This document shows positions 16,236 through 25,085 of a DNA stretch of 42,766 nucleotides, piece by piece. Source of the stretch: Paludibacter jiangxiensis (GTDB taxonomy: Bacteria > Bacteroidota > Bacteroidia > Bacteroidales > Paludibacteraceae); NCBI GenBank assembly GCA_945870155.1, contig CAMBSB010000028.1:1-42766 (forward strand), written 5' to 3'. Both the position numbers and the translations under genes were made by a program. A model generated the notes under the pieces. That model had not been told where the DNA came from. It saw only the letters and a list, made by a program, of their open reading frames with translations, and ran no database searches. Each line of letters begins with the position of its first letter. The first letter of the stretch is position 1.

Positions 16236-16306
16236 TTTTTATTATATTATTTGTCTAATAATTAAATATATAACGAGAAACTTAGTCAAATGTTGTTATT
16301 ACAGTT

Positions 16307-17560
16307 TTAAAAATCACGATTCAAATTTCGTGATGGATACCAAGCTGCCACAAAACCCATTAATAAGACCGTTATAAAAACAAGTAAAACATCTGTAACA
16401 TTGGTTACAACAGGATATGAATCAACAACATAGCCTGATCCGAGTTTTAGAAAACCTATCTTTTCTTGTGCAACACATAAAATACTACCTAGAATTATTC
16501 CACTCAGTGAACCTACAATAGCTATTAACCAACCTTCGAATAAAAATATATATCTAACAGTCAAATTATTAGCTCCAATGCTTCTTAAAGTTTCAATGTC
16601 CTGCTTTTTCTCAATTATCAACATCGAAAGCGATCCAATTACATTAAAACTTGCAATAAGCAGAATAAAACAAAGAATAAGAAATGTAATCCATTTCTCA
16701 ATTTTCATTATTTTAAAAAAACTCTCTTGTTGTTCGTACCTGTTTTTTATCAGATATTTATTGCCAATTAATTTACTAATTTCAGCTTTTACAATTTCGC
16801 TATCTGCATTTTTATTTAGTTTAAGTTCTATTGCAGATACTGTATTATTTTGATATTCAAATAATTCGCGCGCCAAATTAATTGAAACTAAAACATATTG
16901 ATCATCGTACTGAAGTTGTTGTACAGAAAATATTCCCGAAACAAAAGTAGCCATTTGATTAAAGCTTTTTTCAGGGCGAATCAGGTTAATATTGCTGGTT
17001 CTTTTGGGTGCATAAATGTACAAAGGGTCAATAAAATGAGCACCTAATCCCAAAATGCTTGCAACTCCAATTCCGGGTACTGCTCGCTCAAAAGCACCAT
17101 CGTTAAGTTCAAATTTACCATCAAATATAATCTGATCAATTTGTGACATTTGTCTAAAACTTGGCGAAACTCCTTTAATTTTAGCCGGCATTTGTTTGTC
17201 TTTAAACCTGAGCAAGGCATTCTCCTCTACAATTTCTGTGAAAAATGCGATTGATTTTAATTTTCTTACTTGCTCAAAATCTTCGGTATCGACCTGAAAA
17301 GTTTTACCTTTCACAAGTGTGATTTTCAAATCCGGGTCGAAGTTTGAAAACATATCCGAAATTAGGTTCTCGAAACCATTGAAGACAGATAATACCACAA
17401 TCAAAGCCATTGTTCCAATTGCAATTCCGGAAGCAGAAATGGCAGAGATTACATTTATAGCATTGTGCGACTTTTTTGAAAATAAATATCTGCGAGCTAT
17501 CCTAAATGAAAAGGATAGTTCGTTTAATGTTATCAATGATTTTGATTGTTTCTGAATCAT
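16307..17560 (-). CDS. LolC/LolE-like ABC transporter permease (FtsX family)
   Basis: 417 aa. It starts with the family-typical stretch FRIARRYLFSKKSHNAINVISAISASGIAIGTMALIVVLSVFNGFE, a first membrane helix, then a periplasmic domain of about 220 residues and three C-terminal membrane helices with the FtsX motif (IEKKQDIETLRSIGANNLTVRYIFLFEGWLIAIVGSLSGIILG). Such permeases move lipoproteins from the inner membrane toward LolA in Gram-negative bacteria. The gene begins 12 bp after rbfA, a pairing that suggests cotranscription. No LolD ATPase is adjacent, so the partner must be encoded elsewhere. Confidence 0.85.
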   Translation of the reverse strand: MIQKQSKSLITLNELSFSFRIARRYLFSKKSHNAINVISAISASGIAIGTMALIVVLSVFNGFENLISDMFSNFDPDLKITLVKGKTFQVDTEDFEQVRKLKSIAFFTEIVEENALLRFKDKQMPAKIKGVSPSFRQMSQIDQIIFDGKFELNDGAFERAVPGIGVASILGLGAHFIDPLYIYAPKRTSNINLIRPEKSFNQMATFVSGIFSVQQLQYDDQYVLVSINLARELFEYQNNTVSAIELKLNKNADSEIVKAEISKLIGNKYLIKNRYEQQESFFKIMKIEKWITFLILCFILLIASFNVIGSLSMLIIEKKQDIETLRSIGANNLTVRYIFLFEGWLIAIVGSLSGIILGSILCVAQEKIGFLKLGSGYVVDSYPVVTNVTDVLLVFITVLLMGFVAAWYPSRNLNRDF

Positions 17561-17572
17561 TAGTCGCTTTTA

Positions 17573-17953
17573 CTAATCAAGTTCTATTACTTCACCCTCT
17601 TTAAGTGGCGAAGGGGGATCAGATTTTAATAAATTATCTATATTCTCTAAGTAATCTAATGAATCGTCAACATGAAAAAAGAGTTCTGGGACTATCCGTA
17701 ATTGATTTCTGACACGTTTACCTAAATCGAATCTGATGGATTTGGTATCAGCATTCACCTGCTTGATTACACTTGTTGCTTTGTTGCTCGGAAATACACT
17801 TAAATGTGTACGAGCTATTCCCAAATCCGGACTAATGCGAACATCAGTTACTGTGATTAATGTTCCATGTAATTCACGTGCATAAAGTAAAAATATTTCT
17901 CCTAATTCCTTTTGCAACATGCGCGATATCTTTTGTTGTCTGGTTGTTTCCAT
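17573..17953 (-). CDS. rbfA: 30S ribosome-binding factor RbfA with repeat-derived tail
   Basis: 126 aa. RbfA binds 16S rRNA helix 1 and supports late 30S maturation and cold growth. The KH-type fold shows TRQQKISRMLQKELGEIF at the start and VTDVRISPDLGIARTHLSVFP in the middle, ending at VDDSLDYLENIDNLL (about residue 109). The last 17 residues (KSDPPSPLKEGEVIELD) are encoded by a short REP-like repeat rather than by family sequence, so the reading frame seems to have been extended at its 3' end. Followed 12 bp later by the LolC/E-like permease. Confidence 0.92.
   Translation of the reverse strand: METTRQQKISRMLQKELGEIFLLYARELHGTLITVTDVRISPDLGIARTHLSVFPSNKATSVIKQVNADTKSIRFDLGKRVRNQLRIVPELFFHVDDSLDYLENIDNLLKSDPPSPLKEGEVIELD
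17593..17627. repeat. REP-like element inside the 3' end of rbfA
   Basis: The plus strand reads CACCCTCTTTAAGTGGCG followed by AAGGGGGATCAGATTTT, an imperfect C-run/G-run inverted repeat. The GGGATCAGATTTT end is shared exactly with the 3' end of cysS (19754-19766). Related elements are at 17962-17983, 26219-26238 and 42290-42325. Confidence 0.6.
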
Positions 17954-17961
17954 TTTTTTTT

Positions 17962-17983
17962 GACCCCTAAGCCCTAATGGGGA
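17962..17983. repeat. REP-like element between the RhuM-type gene and rbfA
   Basis: CCCCTAAGCCCTAATGGGGA on the plus strand, an imperfect inverted repeat with CCCC/GGGG ends, in the short gap upstream of the rbfA start and 24 bp after the RhuM-type stop. It resembles the elements next to dtd and metG. Confidence 0.55.
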
Positions 17984-18006
17984 ATATTGAGGTGGTTTTT
18001 AAGTTA

Positions 18007-18840
18007 TTATTTAATTTTATTTATAAGTTCGTTTGCATCCAGTTCAATTTTCGAGAATGCAAACCATTTTTTAGCTAAATCTTTAAGTGATGCTCCTATA
18101 TGATAAACCGTTTCGTTATCAATTATCAAAAACCTGTCGTGCGATTTTGTAAACACTTTCACTTCAACAGGCTCATATTGAGCATTAAATTTATCAATAT
18201 CCAATTGCAAATCTTTCGATATTTTTGAAGTATAAATGTTAGCTTTTACTCCTACATTTCGTTTTGACATCAAATGTAAAACACTTTCATCTATGTAATT
18301 GTCAATCAAAACAATAGATTTTTTGGCTGATTTCACTAAATCAGCAGCAAATTTCCAAGCATCAAAAATTTGTCCATCAAAGAAAATTCCCTCGTTTGGC
18401 GGAAGCGATGTTTTTATCAGTAAATCAAACTTTTGGTCGTGTTCCAAAATTTTCTTTTCAATCCTGTCTATTCTATGATTTAGTACAAATCCTTTCATCA
18501 GGTATTCCTTCAGTATGCTATTTGCCCAAATGCGGAATTGAGTTCCTCGTTTTGATTTTACTCTGTAACCTACTGAAATAATGACATCCAAATTATAAAA
18601 ATCTACTTGATATACTTTACCATCTAATGCAGTTGTTGCATTTTTTGCAACAACTGAAACTTTCTCCAACTCTCCTTCTTCAAAAATGTTTCTAATGTGT
18701 CGGGATATAACAGATTTATCTCGTTCAAATAAATCGCATATTTGATTTAACGAAAGCCAAACAGTTTCATTTTCAATTCGCACCTCTAATAGAGTAGAAT
18801 TTTCAGATTGATAAAGAATAATTTCACCCTGATTTTTCAT
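18007..18840 (-). CDS. RhuM-family protein with C-terminal PLD-like domain (intact copy)
   Basis: 277 aa from ATG 18840; an ATG at 18867 would overlap the upstream gene copy, and the homologous start in that copy aligns with 18840. The N-terminal part (1-110) is RhuM/virulence-type: GEIILYQ, WLSLNQICDLFERDKSVISRHIRNIFEEGEL (HTH-like) and YNLDVIISVGYRVKSKRGTQFRIWANSILKEYLMKGFVLN. The C-terminal half (about 155-275) looks PLD-like, with IVLIDNYIDESVL and SHDRFLIIDNETVYHIGAS (H-x-R-x4-D, a variant HKD). The role of the family is unclear; DNA binding is inferred. It is the second of a tandem pair with near-identical C-terminal halves and divergent HTHs. Confidence 0.8.
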   Translation of the reverse strand: MKNQGEIILYQSENSTLLEVRIENETVWLSLNQICDLFERDKSVISRHIRNIFEEGELEKVSVVAKNATTALDGKVYQVDFYNLDVIISVGYRVKSKRGTQFRIWANSILKEYLMKGFVLNHRIDRIEKKILEHDQKFDLLIKTSLPPNEGIFFDGQIFDAWKFAADLVKSAKKSIVLIDNYIDESVLHLMSKRNVGVKANIYTSKISKDLQLDIDKFNAQYEPVEVKVFTKSHDRFLIIDNETVYHIGASLKDLAKKWFAFSKIELDANELINKIK

Positions 18841-18856
18841 CGTGAATGCTTTAAAA

Positions 18857-19695
18857 TTATTGTTCAATAAGGTTTAAAATTACCTTTGCATCTATATTCA
18901 TTTTCGAAAAAGCAAACCATTTTTTAGCCAAATCTTTAAGTGATGCTCCAATATGATAAACCGTTTCGTTGTCCAATATCAAAAATCGGTCATGCGATTT
19001 TACAAATACTTTCACTTTAATAGGCTCATATTGAGCATTAAATTTATCAATATCCAATTGCAAATCTTTCGATATTTTAGATGTATAAATGTAAGCTTTT
19101 ACTCCTGCATTTCGTTTCGACATCAAATGTAAAACACTTTCATCTATGTAATTGTCAATCAAAACAATAGATTTTTTGGCTGATTTCACTAAATCAGCAG
19201 CAAATTTCCATGCATCAAAAATTTGTCCATCAAAGAAAATTCCCTCGTTTGGCGGAAGCGATGTTTATATCAGAAAATCAAACTTTTGTTCGTGTTCCAA
19301 AATTTTCTTTTCAATCCTGTCTATTCTATGATTCAGCACATAACCTTTCATCAGATATTCCTTTAAAATGCTATTTGCCCAAATACGGAATTGAGTTGCA
19401 TTTTTCGAATTTACTCTGTAACCAATTGAAAGAATAGCGTCGAGGTTATAATATGATGTTTTATATAGACGTTTATCATAAGCACCCATGTGTTCCAAAA
19501 TGGAACATGTGGTTGATTCTTTTAATTCCCCACTCTGAAAAATATTTTTTAAGTGTTTTGTAATTGCCGGTCGCTGTGTTCCAAATAGCTCTGCTATTTG
19601 GTTCTGTGTCAGCCAAACAGTTTCATCTTCAATCCGCACCTCTAATTGAGTAGAATTTTCGATTGATAAAGAATTATTTCTCCTTCGGTTTTCAT
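18857..19695 (-). pseudogene. Disrupted tandem paralogue of the RhuM/PLD-like gene
   Basis: Aligned with the intact copy, this gene starts at ATG 19695 (MKTEGEIILYQ) but lost one base near 19660, which throws it into a stop after 17 codons. The right frame resumes at ATG 19639 (MRIEDETVWLTQNQIAELFGTQRPAITKH). An in-frame TAA at 19265-19267 (AAA in the intact copy) then separates the N-terminal 124 residues from the C-terminal PLD-like half, which stays open to its normal stop at 18857. Re-initiation at 19639 and 19189 could still give separate DNA-binding and PLD-like fragments. The two copies differ by about two bases in roughly 115 bp across the middle but strongly in the HTH part. Confidence 0.8.
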
Positions 19696-19744
19696 TGACA
19701 ATTCATTTACGAATTCCCAGCCATTTATCCCAATTCTTTTATCG

Positions 19745-19766
19745 AGAGGGGTAGGGATCAGATTTT
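19745..19766. repeat. REP-like element at the cysS stop codon
   Basis: The plus strand reads GAGGGGTAGGGATCAGATTTT over the last codons of cysS. Its GGGATCAGATTTT part is identical to the element within the 3' end of rbfA, and its AGAGGGG part resembles the element after metG. Confidence 0.5.
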
Positions 19767-21224
19767 CCACTCAAACCCATCCTTGGTATCTTTGATTTCA
19801 AAACCAAGAGCTGTTAATTCATTGCGAATTTTATCACTTGTAGCCCAATCTTTATTGCGTTTTGCATCAAGGCGCATATTGAGTAGCAAATCAATGGCAC
19901 TTTTGAAAGCTTCGTTTCCGGCTGACGAATCAACTTCGGATTTTAAACCAAGAATTTGTTCAACATTTAGCGCAAAAACAGATTTTAATTCCTCTAAATC
20001 AGCTGCATTGATTGTTTCTTTTCCATCGTGAACGAGATTGATTGCTTTTAATGTGTCAAACAAATGCGAAATAACGATGGGCGTATTTAAATCGTCGTTC
20101 ATAGCTTCCTCACATTTAGCTCTTAAACCAGTAGTTACTACCGAAGAAGTAGCCGAAGCAGTTAATTTTAGCAAACGGGCATAACCTTCCATCAAACGAC
20201 TCAATCCTTTTTCCGAAGCTTCGAGTGCTGTACTGCTAAAATCTACCGTGCTCCGATAATGTGCCTGAAGGATAAAGAATCGCACTGTCATTGGACTGAA
20301 TGCTTGTGTTAATAATGCATGGTTCCCGGTGAAAAATTCTTCCAATGTTATAAAATTACCCAACGATTTTCCCATCTTTTGTCCGTTGATGGTAATCATA
20401 TTGTTGTGCATCCAGTATTTCACGCTGTTTTTTCCTAGTCCGGCTTTGTTTTGAGCTATTTCACATTCGTGGTGCGGAAACATCAAATCCATTCCACCAC
20501 CGTGAATATCAAATTCTTCGCCCAAATACTTTGTTCCCATAGCCGAACATTCCATGTGCCAACCCGGAAAACCTTCGCTCCACGGTGCTTTCCAACGCAT
20601 GATGTGTTCGGGTGAAGCTTTTTTCCACAAGGCAAAATCCACACTACGACGTTTTTCACTTTGTCCATCCAAATCACGTGTAGTTTCGAGCATATCGTCG
20701 ATATTTCTGCCCGAAAGTATGCCGTAATTATTTGTTTCGTTGTATTTTACAACATCAAAGTATACAGAACCTTCACTTACGTAAGCAAAACCGGCATCGA
20801 GAATTTTCTGCGTAAACTCAATTTGCTCCATGATGTGTCCAGAAGCATGAGGCTCTATACTTGGTGGCAATACATTCAATGCTTCCATAGCTTTGTGGTA
20901 GCGATTTACGTAATACTGAACTACTTCCATTGGTTCCAATTGGTCGAGACGCGCTTTTTTTGCAATTTTATCTTCACCGCTATCGGCATCATTTTCGAGA
21001 TGACCAACATCGGTAATATTACGCACATAACGTACTTTGTAGCCAAGGTGAATCAGATAACGAAACAAAATATCGAACGTTATTGCCGGACGAGCATGTC
21101 CTAGATGCCCATCGCCGTAAACGGTTGGTCCGCAAACGTACATGCCCACTTTGTTTTCGTGAATTGGAACGAATTGTTCCTTTTTTCGGCTTAATGTGTT
21201 GTAAATATATAATTTGTGTTCCAT
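19758..21224 (-). CDS. cysS: Cysteinyl-tRNA synthetase
   Basis: 488 aa from ATG 21224 ([18 protein letters not shown]); the frame stays open 19 codons upstream, but that part shows no family similarity. It charges tRNA-Cys. The class I HIGH motif is HLGH at residues 40-43, the zinc ligand Cys31 is in [23 protein letters not shown] and [18 protein letters not shown] are intact, and the KMSKS loop is KMGKS near 280. The C-terminal part has the DALR-like helical domain. Its stop codon lies in a REP-like element shared with rbfA. A 21-bp perfect hairpin lies 50 bp upstream of the start. Confidence 0.96.
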   Translation of the reverse strand: MEHKLYIYNTLSRKKEQFVPIHENKVGMYVCGPTVYGDGHLGHARPAITFDILFRYLIHLGYKVRYVRNITDVGHLENDADSGEDKIAKKARLDQLEPMEVVQYYVNRYHKAMEALNVLPPSIEPHASGHIMEQIEFTQKILDAGFAYVSEGSVYFDVVKYNETNNYGILSGRNIDDMLETTRDLDGQSEKRRSVDFALWKKASPEHIMRWKAPWSEGFPGWHMECSAMGTKYLGEEFDIHGGGMDLMFPHHECEIAQNKAGLGKNSVKYWMHNNMITINGQKMGKSLGNFITLEEFFTGNHALLTQAFSPMTVRFFILQAHYRSTVDFSSTALEASEKGLSRLMEGYARLLKLTASATSSVVTTGLRAKCEEAMNDDLNTPIVISHLFDTLKAINLVHDGKETINAADLEELKSVFALNVEQILGLKSEVDSSAGNEAFKSAIDLLLNMRLDAKRNKDWATSDKIRNELTALGFEIKDTKDGFEWKI

Positions 21225-21273
21225 AAATATTTTCATCCTCAAATGAGTTGATAATTTTGATATTTTTTTGTAA

Positions 21274-21318
21274 ATTATCATGATATTTTAAAGTGTTACT
21301 TTAAAATATCATGATAAT
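21274..21318. repeat. Perfect 21-bp inverted repeat between ruvB and cysS
   Basis: Arms 21274-21294 and 21298-21318 are exact reverse complements around a 3-nt GTT loop, with an AT-only end and ACTTTAAAATATCATGATAAT as the right arm (21 nt at 21298-21318). It lies about 60 bp after the ruvB stop and 50 bp before the cysS start on the same strand. No T-run follows it on the minus strand (TTTACAAAAAAA), so it is an imperfect fit to an intrinsic terminator. It may be a terminator, an mRNA stabiliser or an operator. Confidence 0.7.
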
Positions 21319-21381
21319 CATAAAGTCTAATATATTAAATCATTAATTAAATAGAAGATTATCAGAGAGATATAATTAATT

Positions 21382-22398
21382 TCAAAATAACATTCCAGTT
21401 TCTCCTAATTTTACTTTCCCTAAATGCTTATAGGCTAATTCTGTTACTTCGCGACCTCGAGGAGTGCGTTTCATAAAACCTTCTTTAATCAGAAATGGTT
21501 CGTAAACTTCTTCTATCGTTCCGGCATCTTCGCCCAAAGCAGTGGCAATTGTTGTTAAACCTACAGGTCCTCCACGGAATTTATCAATAATGGTGTTCAA
21601 TATTTTATTGTCAATTTCGTCCAATCCGTATTTGTCGATATTCAAAGCTTCAAGTGCATAACGAGCAATTTCCATGTCTATTTTACCATTGCCTTTTACC
21701 TGTGCAAAATCGCGAACACGACGAAGCAACGCATTGGCAATACGTGGTGTACCTCGGCTACGACCGCCAATTTCTACGGCTGCATCATTTTCGATTGGTA
21801 CATCGAGCAAACTGGCCGAACGTTTGATAATTCCGGTAATTACCTCAATATCATAATATTCGAAATGACAATTAATGCCAAAACGCGCACGAAGCGGAGC
21901 CGTTAGCAAGCCACTACGGGTAGTAGCACCAATTAGTGTAAACGGATTCAAATCGAGTTGAATAGAACGCGCACTTGGGCCTTTATCTATCATTATATCA
22001 ATACGATAATCCTCCATGGCCGAATATAAATATTCTTCCACAATAGGACTCAACCGATGTATTTCGTCGATAAAAAGCACATCGTTCGGTTCTAAGCTGG
22101 TAAGTAAACCCGCCAAATCACCAGGTTTATCCAACACAGGCCCCGATGTTATTTTAAAGCCAACATTCAATTCGTTGGCAATAATGCTCGATAGTGTTGT
22201 TTTACCAAGTCCCGGAGGTCCGTGCAACAACACGTGATCGAGTGATTCGGTACGCATACGTGCAGCCATGACAAAGATTTTCAGATTCTCGACAATTTTA
22301 TTTTGTCCCTGAAAATCCGAAAAAGTCAGAGGTCGCAAAGCGTTTTCGAACTCTTTTTCGCCTTTTTGATTGTTTCGTATATCGAAATTTTCTTCCAT
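21382..22398 (-). CDS. ruvB: Holliday junction branch-migration helicase RuvB
   Basis: 338 aa, typical length. RuvB is the hexameric motor that drives branch migration with RuvA at recombination intermediates. The N-terminal ASCE domain has [22 protein letters not shown], Walker [13 protein letters not shown], Walker [10 protein letters not shown], sensor [21 protein letters not shown], and the C-terminal winged-helix part ends [29 protein letters not shown]. It is followed on the same strand by the long hairpin and cysS. No ruvA or ruvC is adjacent. Confidence 0.97.
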   Translation of the reverse strand: MEENFDIRNNQKGEKEFENALRPLTFSDFQGQNKIVENLKIFVMAARMRTESLDHVLLHGPPGLGKTTLSSIIANELNVGFKITSGPVLDKPGDLAGLLTSLEPNDVLFIDEIHRLSPIVEEYLYSAMEDYRIDIMIDKGPSARSIQLDLNPFTLIGATTRSGLLTAPLRARFGINCHFEYYDIEVITGIIKRSASLLDVPIENDAAVEIGGRSRGTPRIANALLRRVRDFAQVKGNGKIDMEIARYALEALNIDKYGLDEIDNKILNTIIDKFRGGPVGLTTIATALGEDAGTIEEVYEPFLIKEGFMKRTPRGREVTELAYKHLGKVKLGETGMLF

Positions 22399-22450
22399 TT
22401 TTTACGCTAAACTTTTCCAAAGTATTGAACTATGGAAAAGATGAATCTCG

Positions 22451-23347
22451 TTATTTTGTCAATGACCTAAATACTTCTTCCATACTTCGTTCCACAGGCT
22501 TAATAACAAGTATTTTGTTCCCAGTTTTTACTGCAAAATCAAAAATATCTCTACGCACGTCTTTGGTTGCTAGTATAATATATGTGTTATTTCCTTTTGG
22601 AATTACTGAATTTATGCTTTCTATTTCTGAAATTTCTGTTTCATTCAAAAACTCCACTTCAAACTGTAAATTATTTTCGTCGAACAGATTTATTTTTGAA
22701 ATATCAGGATAATCTGCAACAATTTCACCTTTGTTTATTATCAATACACGATTACATATTGCTTTAATTTCCTGCATAATGTGTGTGCTGAAAATCACCG
22801 TTCTGTCTTTGCCCAATTCACGAATCAGGTTGCGAATTTCTTCCAACTGATTTGGATCAAGTCCGGTTGTTGGCTCATCCAATATCAGTACTTTGGGATT
22901 AGGAATGAGTGCCTGAGCCAATCCTACCCGCTGACGATATCCTTTTGAGAGTTGCCCGATTTTTTTGTGAAATTCAGGTCGCAAACCTACTTTATCAATT
23001 AGCTCATCAACCAATTTTTCTTTTCCTTCGTTAATCCCATGAGTTTCTGCTACAAAAAGCAGGTATTCTTTTACATACATTTCAGGATAAAGTGGATTTT
23101 GTTCCGGCAAATAACCTATCAATGCATTTGTTAGCAGCCTGTTATCTTTCACTTCCATACCACAAACCTGCACAGAACCTGTATTATATGACAAAGCTCC
23201 TGCAATAATTTTCATCGTGGTGGTTTTTCCGGCACCATTTGGACCGAGAAAACCCACCACTTCGCCTTCTCTAATTTCGAAACTGATATTATTCAATACA
23301 GTTTGTTCGCCGTAGTTTTTTGAAAGATTTGTTATGCTGATTGACAC
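22451..23347 (-). CDS. GldA-type ABC transporter ATP-binding protein
   Basis: 298 aa from a GTG start at 23347 (VSISITNLSKNYGE); the frame is open up to ATG 23398, but a -7 element at 23396-23403 makes that upstream start improbable. Walker A GPNGAGKTTTMKI, Q-loop YLPEQNPLYPEMYVKEYL, signature LSKGYRQRVGLAQAL and Walker B VLILDEPTTGLDP are all intact. The family resembles GldA, the ATPase of the gliding-associated GldAFG transporter, which is also common in non-gliding Bacteroidota. The permease pair GldF/GldG is not in the window, so the function cannot be fixed. It precedes ruvB by 52 bp on the same strand. Confidence 0.85.
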   Translation of the reverse strand: MSISITNLSKNYGEQTVLNNISFEIREGEVVGFLGPNGAGKTTTMKIIAGALSYNTGSVQVCGMEVKDNRLLTNALIGYLPEQNPLYPEMYVKEYLLFVAETHGINEGKEKLVDELIDKVGLRPEFHKKIGQLSKGYRQRVGLAQALIPNPKVLILDEPTTGLDPNQLEEIRNLIRELGKDRTVIFSTHIMQEIKAICNRVLIINKGEIVADYPDISKINLFDENNLQFEVEFLNETEISEIESINSVIPKGNNTYIILATKDVRRDIFDFAVKTGNKILVIKPVERSMEEVFRSLTK

Positions 23348-23395
23348 CCTGTAAAATTTACAATTGAAATATTTACAATTGACTATTGTAGAATG

Positions 23396-23403
23396 CAAAA
23401 GTA
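23396..23403 (-). promoter_or_regulatory. Promoter (-7) of the GldA-type ATPase gene
   Basis: The minus strand reads TACTTTTG, an exact TAnnTTTG match. With the GTG start at 23347 it gives a leader of about 40 nt. The -33 position has TTTC instead of TTTG. This element decides the start codon because the longer ORF would begin within it. Confidence 0.5.
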
Positions 23404-23597
23404 CTAAATTCGTATCAGATTGGAAAACGAAAGGTCAAAGTACTTAATAAATATGGAGGTTGTTATAAAATTTATGGAAATACAGAGAATAAAATGCTGA
23501 AAATAGCAGAAAAACTTATTTTGGTAATTAAAATTTTGTGTTGTAAAAATAAATTTTCTTAGATGTTGAAAAATCTTAAATTGACACTGAAAATTCG

Positions 23598-23990
23598 CTA
23601 TAATTTCGAACTTATTTCTTTTGCAATTTTAGCCATTTCATCAGGGCTAACTTCACACTTTTTATTTCTAAAATTCATATCTCCTTCAGTTATAATTGGG
23701 ATCAAATGAATATGTGCATGAGGAACTTCTAAGCCAATAACTGTTAATCCCACTCGCTTACAGTCAACAGTTTTTTCTATTGCGATTGCTATTTTTTTAG
23801 CAAAAACAATCATTCCCGACAGAATATTGTCATCCAAATCAAAAAAATAGTCTTTTTCAATTTTGGGAACTACCAGTGTATGCCCTTTTGTAAGAGGATT
23901 TATATCCAAAAATGCAAAGAAATTCGCGTCCTCAGCTATTTTGTAACAAGGTATTTCACCGGCTATGATTTTACTGAAAATTGTTGGCAT
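23598..23990 (-). CDS. HIT-family nucleotide-binding hydrolase
   Basis: 130 aa, typical for bacterial Hint-like proteins. The start is MPTIFSKIIAGEIPCYKIAED, the core has DINPLTKGHTLVVPK, and the histidine triad is EVPHAHIHLIPI near residues 109-114. These proteins hydrolyse nucleotide phosphoramidates or acyl-AMP; the exact substrate here is unknown. It lies 47 bp after greA on the same strand and is probably cotranscribed with it. Confidence 0.92.
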   Translation of the reverse strand: MPTIFSKIIAGEIPCYKIAEDANFFAFLDINPLTKGHTLVVPKIEKDYFFDLDDNILSGMIVFAKKIAIAIEKTVDCKRVGLTVIGLEVPHAHIHLIPIITEGDMNFRNKKCEVSPDEMAKIAKEISSKL

Positions 23991-24037
23991 AAATTATACG
24001 TTTTTTAAAAATATATTTGAATGCTAAAACTTTGCTG

Positions 24038-24508
24038 TTATAGAGAAATTTCGATAACTTCAAATTCCATAACACCAGAAGGAACTGTTACAGAGGCTTT
24101 TTCGCCGATTTTTTTACCAAGTAATCCTTTAGCAATTGGAGTAGTAACTGAAAGTTTGCCTTCTTTTAAATTAGCTTCACTTTCTGATACAATCATATAT
24201 GTCATAATTTGACCAGAGCTTGTGTTTTTAATTTTAACACGCGTGAGAATTTGAACTTCATTGGTGTTAATTTTCGACTCATCAATCATACGTGCAGTAG
24301 CTACAGTTTCCTTTAATAGCGAAATCTTCATTTCAAGCATTCCTTGTGCTTCTTTTGCAGCATCGTATTCGGCATTTTCCGACAAGTCGCCTTTGTCACG
24401 AGCCTCTGCAATAAGTTTAGATATAGCAGGACGTTGTACGCTTTCCAGCTCATTTAATTCCTCGACCAATTTTTTATAACCAATTGCGGTCATATAATTT
24501 ACTGCCAT
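24038..24508 (-). CDS. greA: Transcription elongation factor GreA
   Basis: 156 aa, normal for GreA, which stimulates RNA polymerase to cleave backtracked RNA. The N-terminal coiled-coil (1-75) contains YKKLVEELNELESVQRPAISKLIAEARDKGDLSENAEYDAAKEAQ with the catalytic acidic tip residues after GDLSENAEYDAAKE. The C-terminal FKBP-like domain ends VTTPIAKGLLGKKIGEKASVTVPSGVMEFEVIEI. It has an exact-consensus promoter and a terminator-like hairpin in its leader, so its expression is probably attenuated. The HIT gene follows. Confidence 0.96.
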   Translation of the reverse strand: MAVNYMTAIGYKKLVEELNELESVQRPAISKLIAEARDKGDLSENAEYDAAKEAQGMLEMKISLLKETVATARMIDESKINTNEVQILTRVKIKNTSSGQIMTYMIVSESEANLKEGKLSVTTPIAKGLLGKKIGEKASVTVPSGVMEFEVIEISL

Positions 24509-24547
24509 AATTTCATTTAATTTTGAAAGGTTTAAAAATGTGTAAAT

Positions 24548-24578
24548 AAAAAAGAATTCCGACTACATGCCGGAACTC
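24548..24578 (-). terminator. Terminator hairpin inside the greA leader (possible attenuator)
   Basis: On the minus strand GAGTTCCGGC, loop ATGTA, GTCGGAATTC form a 10-bp stem (two G-U pairs) at 24554-24578, followed directly by six T residues. It lies about 20-45 nt downstream of the greA transcription start predicted from the promoter at 24604-24634, and 40 nt before the greA ATG. It may also stop transcripts from the membrane-anchored protein gene upstream. Confidence 0.75.
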
Positions 24579-24603
24579 TAGATTTGTATTTAGTAAAACA
24601 TTG

Positions 24604-24634
24604 CAAATATACAAGCTATTTTTTAAGTAACAAA
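24604..24634 (-). promoter_or_regulatory. greA promoter
   Basis: The minus strand has TTTG (24634-24631), a 19-bp spacer, then TATATTTG (24611-24604): an exact match to the Bacteroidota promoter consensus. The predicted start is near 24598, giving a leader of about 90 nt that contains a terminator-like hairpin. Confidence 0.8.
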
Positions 24635-24680
24635 CTTTTAAGTAATAATTAACAGCTAAGTATTTGTAAGTATTTATATT

Positions 24681-25085
24681 TCAGTATTTTTTGTTGAATA
24701 TTTCAGAATAAATAAAAGCCTTTCGGGCATCGTTTAATGTGTTTAATTCAATAAAATTAGCATCTTGATTATCATCAATTAATGTTATTCTATTTTCTGT
24801 TTTTGGGGTTTCTTTGAAATTTTTTGAAACTTGTTTCTTAGCTTTTAAATCAGTAAAATTTGTCGTGTTTTCGTAACTTTTTATGAAAGTTTGTTTTTCA
24901 TTTTTTATTGGCTCAATGTTTTTAATTTCAGGCTCAGGAACTTCATATTTATAATCGCCAAAAACTGAAGAGTCATCATCATCTTCTTCTGAAGGTATAG
25001 CTTGAGCTTTTTTCTTTTTAAACAAGCTGCTTAGTCCTGCTATTACAATAATTATCAGATATATATAATCACCAATGCTATCCAT
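24681..25085 (-). CDS. Hypothetical membrane-anchored protein
   Basis: 134 aa from ATG 25085 (MDSIGDYIYLIIIVIAGLSSLFKKKK). An earlier in-frame ATG at 25103 lies only a few bases after the predicted transcription start from a -7 element at 25114-25121, so the later one is preferred. One N-terminal membrane segment is followed by a Lys cluster, an acidic run (EEDDDDSS) and a low-complexity Lys/Glu/Asn-rich cytoplasmic tail ending in ARKAFIYSEIFNKKY. I do not recognise a family. The N-in, basic-then-acidic layout suggests a disordered cytosolic tail, perhaps a scaffold. It lies upstream of greA on the same strand. Confidence 0.7.
   Translation of the reverse strand: MDSIGDYIYLIIIVIAGLSSLFKKKKAQAIPSEEDDDDSSVFGDYKYEVPEPEIKNIEPIKNEKQTFIKSYENTTNFTDLKAKKQVSKNFKETPKTENRITLIDDNQDANFIELNTLNDARKAFIYSEIFNKKY

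Noticed and set aside
17870-20690. CACGTG-containing sequences within rbfA and cysS as extra parS sites
   Set aside because: Only the CACGTG core is present (ATTCACGTGCAT, AATCACGTGTAG); the flanking TGTTT/AAACA bases do not match.
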